A DNA stretch of 64,000 nt from Thunnus maccoyii (Eukaryota; Chordata; Actinopteri; Scombriformes; Scombridae): contig NC_056544.1 of NCBI RefSeq assembly GCF_910596095.1, forward strand, positions 16,911,155 through 16,975,154. The letters are read 5' to 3'. A model generated the notes under the pieces. That model had not been told where the DNA came from, did no database searches, and was given only the letters and a program-made list of their open reading frames with translations. The position numbers were made by a program, and so were the translations under genes. Shown here in pieces: positions 23,020 to 36,900 of this stretch; positions within the stretch are counted from its first letter, which is position 1, and each line of letters starts with the position of its first letter.

Positions 23020-26000
23020 TGCTTAGCCATATATATATATATATATGGCTAAGCAAACTCCCTGCTTCTGTACAGACATGAGAGTGGTAGCCATCTTTTC
23101 ATCTCACTTTTGGCAAGAAAGCAAATAGGCATATTTCCCAAAATGTCCAACTATTTCTTTAAGGCTTTTACATCTGAAAAATCTAGAAAAAATATCAGGC
23201 CCCAACCTTAAATATCTACACAAAAATGTCCAACTAAGTCAAATCCTACTTTCTTTCTCCTCATTCGAGCCATTACTGAAGTTAAAATAATAACAGTATG
23301 CTGTGCTAATCCCTGTACTGAAAACATACCCAGATACAGTATCTACAAAAAATGTTATTTTTGGGTCCAGGTCCTGACAGGTGGCAAAACGGGGCGGATG
23401 TTATTGTGGACTACAACACAGCAGATTCTCTAACCCGCTGGGACTCCTACCAGAACATCTGTGATGGTGAAGGTACTGTTGCTACGCTGCATTAGTCACT
23501 ACATGACTCACAGTACTTTGTTTTAACAGCATCAACCTAATGAATCACACTCCGTCTGAGGGGAAATATCAGTCTGTTTTTTATGAATGGGAGAAGAGTC
23601 CATAGGGTGTTATTTAGGCATAACATGAGGTTCCCCCCCCCCTCCTTTTCTCTCGCTATGACTTCTCCTGTGTTCAGTGTGTTTCTCACTTACACAAACA
23701 GACACACACACTCTATTTTTCTTCCAGGGAATTAACAGAGCGTGACAGGTCCTGCTCCATGTTGTTGAGGGACTGCAGTGTGATTGCATTAACATGCACA
23801 CACGAGCACCGCTAGCTTGGTTTATGTTGCAATCGTTGCTAACGGGAATACTTAAAACCCCGGACAGGCCTTGTGGAAGACTTTAATTATGGCAAGGAAA
23901 GGAAACGAAAGCTAAAATTTACTTTGGTGTAAGAAACTCTTTAGGTTGCAGCATGATGAGTATGACAAGCAGTGTTGTTTCTGTGTGAAGGACGGGGAGG
24001 AGTGTTGTTGTGTGTAGGGAATACTGGGTTCAAAGGAAGAGCTGTTCTCAAGAGGTTTCTATTTTGTTGTTTCATCAAATGAATAGGCATGCTTTAACCA
24101 TCCCACACACACACACACATACACACTCTCACTAGCGCCTGCACACACACACACACAGCCTCACACTCAGAGCCACCCTGTCGGGGCGTCCCGTCCTAGC
24201 TGCGGTTGTTGCTCTCCACTCAACCACAGAATTCACAACAACCTCCCAGAATAGAGTGACTTGGTGGTGGCATTAAAACGCAGATCCACCCATTCCCAGG
24301 ATTCATTGAGTGTTTTTATAAGCTAAGTTCAGCTTGATGAAAATGAGCTGCCTTTTTTTTTTTTTCATTTAAAATACCCCAACACATTTATATATAATTT
24401 TATGCTCACCTCTGGGAATGCAATGAAAGAGCAGACGCTAATATTTAAGAATTCATCAAAGCGAAGCAACAAGGGAGCAATTTTTTTTCTCTCCCCTTGA
24501 TTCCAAAGCATTCATGTGGGATATTTACAGCCTTGTTTTCTCATGTAAACACTACATCTGAGAGGGAAGACTGGGAGCTTTGTTGGAATTCTACATCTAC
24601 TTACCACCAGTCCTCTAGCGGGCTCAGTCTCCCTCCGAGACGCTGTCACTCACAGGCTGGTCGGGAGGAGGAAGTCTCAAAAACGTTTGCCACTGTAGTG
24701 CTAAGACTGTGAAAAGAAAACCTCATTTACTTCAATGGGTTTTCTTCAATAAGCAGTGAGAATGTGTGTTTATCCCCATGTGTGAATTAAGAATCGGATT
24801 TTAAAAGATTGTTTGTCCAGAAAGGGTGTTTATTTGAGTTAACCGTCAAAGCAGGTCATTGTCTTAACCAACAGCTGTCTGTAGAAAAGAGTTGGTTGAT
24901 TGATTGATTTGTTGAGAAATGCTGAATAGATATTCATAGTTATATCAGAGGTTTTGGGTGCCACCAACCCCAAAAAAATAAATACTTCCAAAAACATCAA
25001 CTCAATGTCTGTGTCTGTTCGTAGCAGTCGTGGAGCTTTCAGTTGTATAACATAATGTTGGTCAGCAGATGAGATTGCCCAGATGTCATGGAATGATGGA
25101 TGTTTGAAATTTCCATTTTTTTGGAGCATGTTAAGGACTTTTTATCCATGTTGGCTTTAAAGTTGTGCTTAGTAGTTCATTCCTGACCACAGAAAAAGCG
25201 GCTGACAAAGCAATCTCACTTCATGGTCCATTTTAGTAGCTGTTCCAGTCCTTAAAGTGCACGGAAAAAAATGGAAATTTGAAATTTACAGTTTCATGAC
25301 TTACTGGATAATCCTTTAGTTGAGATTATCAACTGCTGTTCCCAAGGTCAAGAATGAACTTAAAACTCAGTGTTTCTGTCGCTCTGGATAATCAACAATT
25401 GACAGTATCAACAGCTTTCACTGAGACTATTTTTAATAGAATGTAGTTCCAATTAAATCTGGAGTGAGGATATTTTCTGAAAAGATATGTTTTTTTTAAT
25501 AGAATTGTCCAATACTTTGAGCACTACAAGAGAATTTTAATTCACATCCATTGAATTGGAGTAGACAGAAATGTTAGAAGTGGATACCTCAAAACCTGGG
25601 CAAGCAAAAGAAAAAACTTTCTGCATGGCTAAATACCACCACAGGTATGTGACAGAATGTTTTTGTCCAATTTAGCAGTTCTATAAAGGGGTTTCCCCTC
25701 GACAGCGAGTTCCTTTCTATGCTTTCTATATGTACAGTATGTCCTGTACAAACTGTACGCAGGATTTTTAGGGGCCGCTGTCTACACATTGAAGGCACAT
25801 GTAGAAGCTTGGTCGGAAGAAAATGAGGATGATCATCATCATTATGCTTGACTCATGATTTTGGCATTCAGGAGGTGCAGGATTGTAGTAACTGAGATGG
25901 AATGGAATGGAAAGGGTTGGGTAATTGCATGGCCATACACAACCAGACCTCCTCTTGTGATACGAGAGCAGCCGGAGGAACAGTTCTGGTTTTGCCGCTC

Positions 26001-29000
26001 TCTGCACTGTAATTGGCAGATTATTCAGGGACCAACCATACCACAACAACCAACATGATGAGTGCTAGATATAAATGACTGATTTTCAGAGGTTTCATGG
26101 GTTTGTTAATGTCAGTACAACCCTGATAGGTAAAACAGTTTTTAAAACAATTGCGGAACCCCGTAATTGAGTTTCGGGCACATCTGTTTCTTGCCGATAT
26201 TGTACATGAGGGCGGCAGGCATGTAATTTAATGACACAGAAGAGTGAGAGAAAAACAACTTGGCTGCCGCTTTTCGTGAAAATTGCCCAGAGCTCCAAGT
26301 AGAAGGCAAGGATTGCTTTAATTAAAAAGTGTCTTTTTACAGAGTGAAAAAGTCTGGAGCTGCAGGAATGTTGTTTTCATTCTCTGATCCTCTCCAGGGC
26401 CGCCCTCTTTCTTTCTTTCTTTCCCTCTTTTTTCCTCCCTTTTCTCCCCAGTGGGGTAGTCCCCCTGATGCAGGGCAAGAGGTCGGGTTACTACTTTCCT
26501 CCGGCCCGCCCCCACGCCTAAACCCCGCCTCACTTGTTTACATTCCTCTGCCCTTATTTGGAGATCTCAAGGTCCCCCCTTGTGTGGAGTGCAAACACTC
26601 TCACCTTCTCAGCAGAGAAAGAAAGCAGGGCCAACTCATTCGAAACTCACTTGATTTGACCCTGACCATCATCTGCTGGGTAAAAGCCATGTCTGCTCTC
26701 GTGTGTCTGCACGGCCTCTTCTCCTCTTCTTTTGTTTTGCTGGAGATGGGGATTGTCTTGCATGCTTACCTGGCAGCGGCAGTAAAGGTAGGAGATTTTT
26801 TTTTGTTGTTGTTGTTGAGCCAGATGGGGGACCATGAGGAGGAGGGAAAAGAGAGGAGAGGCAGGACGATGACAGGGGGAACAGAAAGAAAAAGATGGGC
26901 AGCATGGAGGGAAAGGGGAAACATCTGTCTTAAAACCTGCTTGCACCTTGCCAAGAGGAATGTTACGAGAGGGATTTGTTGGAAAACTCCCGGTGGAACT
27001 GACCTGTATGGAGGCCTGAGCCGAGGCTGCTCAAGGCCGGATGCAAGTCCCACCAGTGTGTTTGTGTAAGCGGGGGGCAAGTCATACATACAGGAGCTTT
27101 CGGAGAGGAGGAGGAGGGGGGAGCTTTTATCATGCGTGTCTGGTATTCAGATCCTGCGGTCATGGTTTGACTGAAAGGCAAGTACTTAAGGCGGCAGATT
27201 GAGGGAGAAGCATAGGAGTCATGTTCCAGGTCTCTTTTGTTGAAGCAGAAAGAGAGTGACAGTGAAACAGCAAGTTTTACGTACTTGGCAACGCCGCTCA
27301 CATGCACTTGGAATTCTACTCCAGCCCTCATTTTGCGTAAGTCTATGCCATGATGGATTTGACTCAGCCTTGCAAAATGACTGACCTCAGTGATTTTTCT
27401 TTGACTTCTGAGGATTAAGGAGGTTGTTTGGACATATGCTGGGGGTCAAGGGGCAGGCAAGAGGGAATAGGGTGGCTTAATCACAGAAGGGTGAGGAATG
27501 CAGGGGTCAGACTGTGAAGATCCACTATCTGACTCTTGTAGCAGCATATAGAAGACTCTCAACATCTCTTATATAACCTGAGCATGAGGAATACCTTTGT
27601 CTGGTGCGTGCGCTGCAGGCACTAGCACCTTGTTAGTTCACCTGGCAGCCTGATCGGAGAGGAGAAATTGTTGTGGCAAGATCACTGGAATATTTTTGCT
27701 TGGAAATAAACTCAGATTAGAATATCAAAATGACAAATTTGAATAATTTGGTTGGTTTTACCTTTTTTTTTTTACATATGTAATTAGGTGATTTGTTTCA
27801 ATTCATTAACATGTTTTCTCTGTCAATGTATTATTTTCCTAGTTAGAATGTAGTAGTATTTTAGTCTGATGTGAAATGTTGCCCTGTAATGTCTGCAATG
27901 TTGTCTTTGTCAGGTGTTGTGTGATTGTAAGTGTTGGGCTTTGTCAGTAACAGATTGTGAATGATGGAGTTGGTGGGGTGACATGATTATGCATGTTAAC
28001 AGCGTCTTGTTTTGTCTGTGGTTTTGTACCGTTTGTCTGTGTGAGTTCCTGCTGTTTGTGTGTCTCTGTGTGTACGTGTGCCCATACCAGCTGACTGTAT
28101 GAAGCGCTGCATCTCTTCTATTTTACAGCGCCACGCTCTCAAGGCCTAACCCAGGACAAAGCGGCTAACAAGCGGAGCGCCAACGGAGGAGAGGCCACGC
28201 TGGGCCGAGGGGCCCGCACAACCTCCGCCACCTCCAGCCCCGACCACAGCGACCACGCCCTCTCTGTCAGCAGTGACTCGGGCCTGTCTAGCACTTCTCT
28301 GTGGGCAGACAGACCCACACCTATCACCAACACCACTGCCACCATCAAGCCCAACCAGGGTCCCAGCCAGCAGGAAAAGGTCCAGCTGAAGCGCCTTCTA
28401 AGCGGCTTTGGCGTTGAGGACCCTTCACTGGAGGAGATGGATGATCAAGGCCCCAGAGTGGGCATGCAGCAGATAGTCCCAGCGCAAGTGCACATCAACG
28501 GAGATCCCCGTCCCCGAGAGAGGGAAACCGACATCCTGGATGATGAGGTCATTACAGGTCATGATCTGCACAGTGTGGACAGTTTAGGGACCTTGTCGTC
28601 CTCCTGCCACAAGAGCAGCCAGAACTCCCTTCTTTCAGATGGCTTTGGGAGTCCTGGAGGAGAGGAGCAGCAAAGCCAAAGCCAGCATCACCACCTCCAC
28701 CACCCTGGACATCCTCCAATGGAGGAATATGAGAGAGCCTATGCTGAGGCTAGAAGGGGCTGTCTAAGCTCCAGGAGTAACTCTGTGGCCTCGTCTAATC
28801 CCAGCAGTGCGTCTATGCCAAAGCAGCATGTCTACAGACAGGGAAGCTATTCCACACAGTCATGGGTCCGCCAGCAGCAGATGGTTGCTGCACAACAGTT
28901 TATCTACATGCCTGAGGATGGAAATGATACAGAAAGATACCTGGGGAACAAACAAGGGAGCAGTTCACCCAAAACCAGCCTGCCGACCGAGCCACAGGTC

Positions 29001-32000
29001 CCCACCAGGGACACGACGGCGGATACTCTGAGAGACACAGCGCCTCACAAGGACCAGGCGACGCTAAACAATAACAACAACAACAAACGGGACGAAGAGT
29101 TTAAATCTCTAACAATGGACATTGACAACTCCATTGACCAGCTCAACCAGCTGATCATGGACCTGGATCACGCATTCGAGCCGGTATCGAGCCACACCAG
29201 CTCCATTAAGAGGAACGGCGGGGCGCACGTGAACGGCTCAGTCGCCAAATGCTCAAACGGCATCAATCTCAGATTCAACAATAATAATGCAGCAACCCTG
29301 AAAAACACGCAGCAGACAGGTAAGATAGTCAGAGAGTCTGGGTGTGGTGGTGGTGACGATGTGGTGTTGTCTGGAAGTGTGGTCGTGAAAGAAATGTGTC
29401 ACAGTCATTATGAAACCGGAGGTTGTTCTCCAAGAAATGTCTGATGATGAACATGGCAAAGATATAAGTAATAAGACATTTTTTATTAACATGCTAAGAA
29501 TATTTTTAAAACAGAGTAGCTCCTCTCCTACAGCATCAGCTTTTCTTCTCCTTCACTACAGAGTTAACTTAACAAAGCACACCTTCTCTCCCTCTCCCAC
29601 CTGGCAGAAATAGCAGGGTTGTTGCCAGGTTTTCAGATGTTTTCAGTATGTTTCTGAGGAAAGAACACTGTCCAGACTTGTCTGTATAGTTATCTTGACT
29701 CTGGGATCAGTAAGGTACATGAAGAGAAGGAGAGCAGCTGTCATCGACCTTTCTGTACATTACCATCTCTCAGTGTTAGATTAAAGAGATTGTGTTCTGA
29801 GGAATATAGATTTCTGAAATCTTTAAAATTGTGTTTCCCTCAGACTTACCCGCAGACTGGCAGCTTATTGTTGTGTGTAGAAGAAGTATTACGCATTTAA
29901 TATTCGTCATTTCCAATAGATGCTCCCCTACTTATTGCCTCATGTTGTTGCAACATCTGGCAGCAGTTCAGTGATATGCTCTTATAATATTAACATGTGT
30001 CCTGTGATTGTTGTTGTTAGATTTGTTGTGTGGACAGATTCTATATTATGCAACGTAATGACTCTTGTATCTACAGCAGATGTCTGCCATTTATTTCTAC
30101 TTGGTTCATGTTGTAATTGATCCCAAGACCATTTTGAAGGGCATAACTGTACAGTATGTCTGCCTCGACCAAAAAGCTGTAAAATTTAATAGAAATCACT
30201 AGATTACAAAACTTGACTATCTACCCTACAGTTGTGTAAACATAATCATCTCAAGTAATGTTTTCCACGTTACAAACATCTGAATTTTACAGTAGACATA
30301 ACAAACTCTTACAGGTCATCAGATTTGATACTCTTAACTCAAAGATAGTCATTCCGTGGGTGTTTTTAGCTGGAAACCAGTGAAAATGCCTGGGTGTTAG
30401 CGCGTATCACACTCCACCATGTGTGTGTGGTTGCAGGGGGGCACAAGATAGGGAGGCCCGAGTAATTTCCAAAGGAGGAACAAGTGAGCCCAGAGGCAAA
30501 TATTTTTTCCATTTGATTCCAAAGGCATACCTGTCTGTGCATATCTGCTACACATGAGCGTCATTCCAAGAAACAAACGCCGAAGGCTGTAGCTTTGCTA
30601 ATTCGCAAAAGAACCTGTAGGAAGTAATGGATTGCTTGGTTTTAACGTAGGTTTTAATCATTTTACACTGATGACAGGAGCCTCAGAGATCTTACAGGGA
30701 GGCAGATTTAATTATTCTGTTTTCATGGATGATGCATCATGACTGTCTAAAGCCTTTCAAGCTCTAATACTCCTTTGTGGCTAAGGTTTGCCAGTAGCCA
30801 TGTAACTAGACTAAACAAGCTTTCCTGTCTGCTCATCATGTCATCACACCAAGCCTCTATGTTACTATTTTCACTAACCGTTGACCATTTTGTCTTAAAT
30901 TCACCTGTTCTGCTCAGTTTATTTTAAACATCTTTAACCGCACTAAGGAAAAGAAAGGGAGCTGAGGGAGATGCCAGAGAGAGGTTACAGTGTTGATGTT
31001 GTGTGAAGGTGTCTGGGGTTGTTGACATACAGCAAGTGATGAGAGGTGGTTAAAAACTCAAGTGGAGAATGATCTCCATGTGAGACTTGAATAAAGCCTG
31101 CAGAAGAAATTTGGCCCAACGCTAAATTCGTCATACCTTCATATTTGCAGGAGGCAGCTAAATTATATTGTAATTACATTTGGATTATATATATTATAAT
31201 CTTCATCGCTTTATAGTAGTAGTGCATTTTATCAAATGCCATTATACTGTAGCACAAGATCCAAGACACACATGTTTCCAGCTCTTCCTTCTGTTGATAT
31301 CAGAGTCACACCATTACTCTGATGAATTATTGTTTTTTATTATTTTAAATAAAATGCATGTCTCAGTATAATATTTCTCTTTAGTAGGGTATAAATTTAT
31401 ATCACTACAAAGATGTTTAGCGTAATAAATATATGAGTATGTTCTCAGAAAATTCAAATGGCAAATCATTTGAAGCTAAAATTATCAAATGAGATAGAAC
31501 TGAAATCAATGTACTTATTCACCTTGATGAAAAAGCCTTTACTCACTGATTTGCAGCATTGCTAATATCAGCCAAATATCAAGGGTGTTACCTCGGTGAA
31601 AACGGCATAGCCAAATTTCTGTTGCCTCACAGTATATAGTTACTTGTCATATTGCCCAACCCTGCTCTTGAGGTTATATTTGGTTAAAGAAAAATTGTGG
31701 CACTTGTGGCAAGTGAATCATCGGAGAGAATGAGTTTGTCTCGTGATAGTGAGCGAACCATTCAGATCCATGCTCGCCTGTCCTCATGACAGCTTCTCAC
31801 ACCTCTTAACCAACATACAGACAAAAGACAAAGATTATCCGGATCAATGGTACACACACGCTGTATATAAAATTCTGTGAGGCGGATGTATGTAATGAAA
31901 AAGTAAAAACTTGCATCACTGTGATGCATGCATGGAGAAAAACTGCCAAGTATGCATGACACAGTCTGTGTCATCCATACCTGCCCCAGACAGTGTGAGT

Positions 32001-33925
32001 AATGGTCCCTGCCATTAGCACTTCTGCACCATTAGCATTCTTCAGGGTTGAGAGGCTGGAGCTCACTGGGAGGGCTCAAATTAACACCCTAGTGCTGAGT
32101 GGCAGCACTCTTCAGAGTAGTCACAACATTGAACCCCCCCACACTCCACACCCTCTAGACCACCAGCCAGACCCCTGGCATTCCTCAGCTGTCCTCTCAA
32201 AACATTACTGCAGGCAGCACCACTGGGGTTAGATACTGTTCAGATGAGCAGTGTGGCCCTTTTCCTTTATGGAATGACAAATATGTCATCAACCCCGAAT
32301 TTTGACCAGAGCGTTGTCATGAAAGTACCAGTTTAAAAAGATGTCTGCATCGAACATGGGAATATATTTTTTTTCGAATTGAAAATAATGATAATATTGT
32401 TTATTTACTTTGAGTGAAATCATGTGATGATATGATCTTAGATTGTTATAGTTCGAGAAATGACTCATCTGACTCATTCTGAGCAAGCTAACCAATTTAG
32501 TTTGTGCTTTACACACATATGAAACTGTTTGATATCTTAACATGTGATTCTGAGGAGTTTATGCTTTTATTCCTGAGTAGACAGACATTTCAAACAGTAA
32601 CTAGAAGACGATACAGGGTTGGAAAATATTGCTGAACACTCCTCTTAAAAGTACCAAAGGTCAAAGCACTGTTATTTTAACTTTCGGTGTGTTTTTTGAC
32701 ACACTTTACTTCCTTGAAATCAGTCATTCCTGTAAATCCGTTAACGTTTAATGATCCGTTTGCTCGTGTCTACCTGTGTGTATCCAGCTGTCCAGTCCAG
32801 CGAAGGACGTGGGGTTGTCACGCGGAGTCTGAGTCGTCAAGGAAGTGATGTCATGGATCACCCAGGCTTCTGCAGCTCTGGATGGGGTGTGGCAGAGGAG
32901 TACAGGGGCCAGCGGACATACCCCTCCTGTGTTCCACAGGCCCAGGTAAATTCTACATGTGTGCACAATGTCTAATAATGTATCTATCTGTTCAGTATGG
33001 TGAGTTACATGCATGTATGTGTGTGTGCTGTTTGTTCCAGCATCCCCTGTTGTACCGGACTGACAGTGCCGACTACAGGGCCCAGGGCCCGGACATAGAC
33101 TGCGGGGTTGAGGCTGGGAGTGACATGACTCCACCAACGCCTGCCTTCCCAATCTCACCGCCTACACCTTATGGTAAGTGCTGTATGTTCACCTGTGTGC
33201 AGTTGATTTTGCAAGCATTTGTGACCGGGCTTTCTTTGTTAGGTTTAACTAAATGTCTTGTTCTTGTTTGCTTTGTGTTTTCAGTGAAAAATATATCAGA
33301 ATTGAATCACCTCAGGCAAACTCCATCTCCCAGCATGCAGTCCTACGGAGGCTACAGAACAGACCATGGTAGGGTCAAATTTATTCAGAATGCAAACTAA
33401 AGTGACTATCTTGAACAAACAGATTATCACAAAAAGCTATTAAGAAAAGTTTCCGCCTTAAGTAAAGCGAGTGGAACTTATTGTGATAAGTATTGTCCAA
33501 GTTGCTGTGAAGAAAAAATATGTTTTCTTTGTGCAAACACTCTTTGCATTCCCCTACATTCTTCTGTTTACTTGTGTTTTTCCCCTGAGCTAATTAAAGA
33601 TAGTGAGTGAGAAACAGACACTTTCACTTCTGCTCTGTGACTGCATGTTGAGATTCACTATTACATTAGAACAGAGCTATTTCAGGTCCCCTTGCCTTAC
33701 CTGATAATGGTGACATTGTTGTCCGTGGAATTTTTGAGGTTTTCAAAAAGGGTCAGAAAACAAAGACGTCTCAAAAATTCAAAAGCAGGGAGATTCCTAA
33801 CCACTCTCTGCCCTTCATGTTTGGTTTTCGGAGAATGTCTGCGTGGTCGTGGCCTGAAGAGAGAACTTGTTTTTTTTAGACATAACAGAGTTGTTCTTTA
33901 GATTAAAACCAAGCCATTTTAGGTT

Positions 33926-33980
<55 letters not shown>

Positions 33981-36900
33981 ACATTTTGTTTTGTTTTGTG
34001 GGGTTTATCTGAGGTGGAACACACCGTGGGTATGAGATTGTTCTCAGAGATGGGAAGAGTTGTACATTTACAGCCCTTTGTACCCCCAGCATTTAAGGAC
34101 TTTGATGTAAATTTCCAAATCCTTTGAAGTTATTGTTTACTCAATATTTTTCATACATCTTATTCAGAATAATTACAAAATCTGTCAGGCCGATGTGTGT
34201 GTTGCAGTGTCGTCACTGAGATTCACTGGAAAAGCACAAGATTGCACATGTCTGGCTCTACTCACAAACAGATCTCACCATAAACTTAACCTTTACTTTC
34301 ATTTTGATTCAGCTTTGAGTCCTTATTAGCTTGTTTCCATAGTGATCTACAGTATGTCTAATGTTGTTGGGCCTGGGAGCAGATCTGTGCCCCTGCTGTG
34401 CCTCTTACTACCTCAGACACCCAGGCAAGAATCACTACATTCAGTCCTGCCACATCTCCATGGTTACTGTGGGTCAGGAAGCATGACACAAAAAAACTTT
34501 TCTTCCCCCATGAAAGTGTCTCTGTGTACACAGTTGGGAAATAGGAACAAGAAGAAACCAGCAATTCTTTCAGCTATGCACCTCTTGTTCCTGTAAAAGT
34601 AACGCTGAAAAAAACCCAGCTGTAAAGCCTGAGTTGGTCTTGGGTTTGAGGCTGTGAGAGGTTCCAGGTTACGATTGATTAAAACTAAAGCTTTTAGCTA
34701 ATTATGTCAGAGAGCTTTTAATTTCTAGAGAGAGAGATTTGTTGACTGTGTGGGTTGTGGCAGGGATAATTGGTGATGGTGGTTTCATATAGATTGATGG
34801 CTGGGTTCAAGGGTGTGGGAGTTTCATTTCATTTCAACTCAAGTATTGATTGTTTTTTACTGGAAATAATCCAGAGTTCTCTCTCCCAAGGGGATTTTTC
34901 CATATTATGTGGCTTTTTTCTTTTTTCATACAGTCCTACTTGTTACAGCAGGTCGTGTTTGTATTTATTTTCATGTAATAAAACATTTTAAACAAAAACA
35001 GCTCCACCATGACTCTTAACATGTTCATAAATGTGCTAGAGGTGACATCCCCTAATTTCTCTTCTTGCTCTTGCACAGAACCCCGGGGATATTCAGAGAT
35101 GATGAGTCATGTTGGAGTTGATGGTTTGCCTGACTCCTCCATCAACTGCCACAGGACGCTAAGTGCTACACACTCTGCCTCCATTGTTGAGAACCTTCAG
35201 CGGACAGAAAGGTAAAAATCTATCCAATCTAGAACCTCGAAGCAGCGTTAAGCATTTTCTTTGACGGCTAGGGGGCAGAATGTCCAAAACAAATTTAAGA
35301 CTTGAGTGTTGATTCTCAGTGGGATTGACAGTACTAGCAGACAATTTTTGTTTATTATAAGGAGTCTTTGATTTCAGTGTTAATATCAAATACATAAACA
35401 ATGCTTATTTACTGAGTGCTTACAATCCTCTATCTTGTGTTTCTTTTCTCAATTTAAGCTCATCAATAAACCAGTCTTGGCCAGAGCATCCCGTCCTGAG
35501 CTGCCACTCGTCTCTGAGCAGCTACCCCTCTGCCAGACAAGCACCGCCGCACTCCATGTCACTAGACTATGGTCACCACTCACCTCCACTGCACCACCCC
35601 CACATCCACCCCGCCCCCAATGCCCACAGCTCACCTCGAAGCAGCCAGCGAAGCCGCATGGCTCACTACGCTCTCAGCCGCAGTCCTGCTCAAAGCTTTG
35701 ATGAGCAGGACGACTCGGGTCTCGGTTACGGCATGGACTGTCCCACCTCCGCCTCCTCTCTGCTTGGCAACGGAGGCATGAAAAGGGATCTTCTCAACTC
35801 CATGGATGGGAGTCAGAATCAGTCACAGCCGCCCCAGATGCAGCCCCCACTTCTGCCTGAGAAGAAGAGGGCATCGGACGGGGAGCATTCGCTGGGAACT
35901 GCCTCTCCAGCTCTCAGTGGGTTCTCAAGTCCCCACAGTGGGAGCTCCCTGAGTATTCCCTTCCCCAACGTCTTGCCTGACCTCTCATCTCAGATGCCAG
36001 GCACAGCCTCACCTCTGCCAGGTGAGCTAAGATCCACTAATTCTGCTTATGGCCTCATAGGTGTCATGTTTTGATAAGCACACACAAATAAATACTGTCA
36101 TTGTTTTGGCTGATTTATTGTGTGTTTTCCAGATGTTCTGGCCAGCAAGCAGGTTACTGTAAAATTTGTGCAGGACACATCAAAATTTTGGTACAAGCCG
36201 GATATCTCAAGGGATCAAGGTAGGCTCAGTTTCTGTATTTTGTTCCAGAGTAATTAAAGAAAAGAAAAGTTTTTTTTTGTGTGGAAAACTATATAACAAC
36301 CTCACCATCATTATGCTTCTTTCACTCAGCCATTTCAGTCTTGAAGGACAAGGAGCCTGGCTGCTTCATCGTGCGGGACAGCCATTCCTTCAGAGGGGCC
36401 TATGGGCTGGCAATGAAGGTGGCTACACCCCCACCCTCAGTTCTCCAACAGACCAAGAAAGGTATGATAGATATGAACACCAAGAACAGATTTTGAACTT
36501 TTGTTTAAAATTGTTTTGTTATTCCTAATTGGTTTAAATTAAGATTGTTTGGTTAAAAGTATCACCTTATTGTACGTGTAATGGGAAATTGCTGATCACT
36601 CAATAAACACACAAAGAGAGCATTGTTAGGTAATGAAATAATGTATTCAAATAACACAATCAGAAGTATAATGCATCATAGTTTTGGAGACAAAGATACA
36701 TACCGCCTAGCTATCTTTTCTTTGTCTGAAAAGTTGGCATTTAACCAGTCCCTTAAATACTACTTGTACAGAATCTATAACATCTGTTTACTAACCTTAC
36801 AGGTCAGCAACCAACCCTCAGAAAGAAACACAAGTCAAAAGTTCAACTAACCTAGAAACAGTCTTTCTTCACAACCATATATGACAGTACATAAGCATGC

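Larger units (their letters stand above)
20665..23472 (+). other. tns3: tns3 C2 domain exons
   Basis: The segment from [17 protein letters not shown] through [43 protein letters not shown] and [11 protein letters not shown] matches the tensin C2 domain, which packs against the PTP domain. The exon ending at 23472 closes with [11 protein letters not shown]. Confidence 0.9.

Noticed and set aside
26755-26789. [11 protein letters not shown] followed by a GTAGGA donor, considered as the missing tensin exon
   Set aside because: Only VLH resembles the mammalian segment, there is no suitable acceptor upstream, and GPxDGSLYAK is absent.
26329-27069. Plus-strand 246-codon ORF in a tns3 intron
   Set aside because: Low-complexity sequence over CT- and purine-rich tracts, no domain, no splice context that keeps the tns3 frame.
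31913-31927. Short palindrome GCATCACTGTGATGC
   Set aside because: Fifteen bp with an odd centre is expected occasionally by chance in 64 kb; no associated structure.
33815-34127. ORFs through the TG repeat (His-Thr and Cys-Val repeats)
   Set aside because: Dinucleotide repeats are open in several frames; no flanking coding signal.
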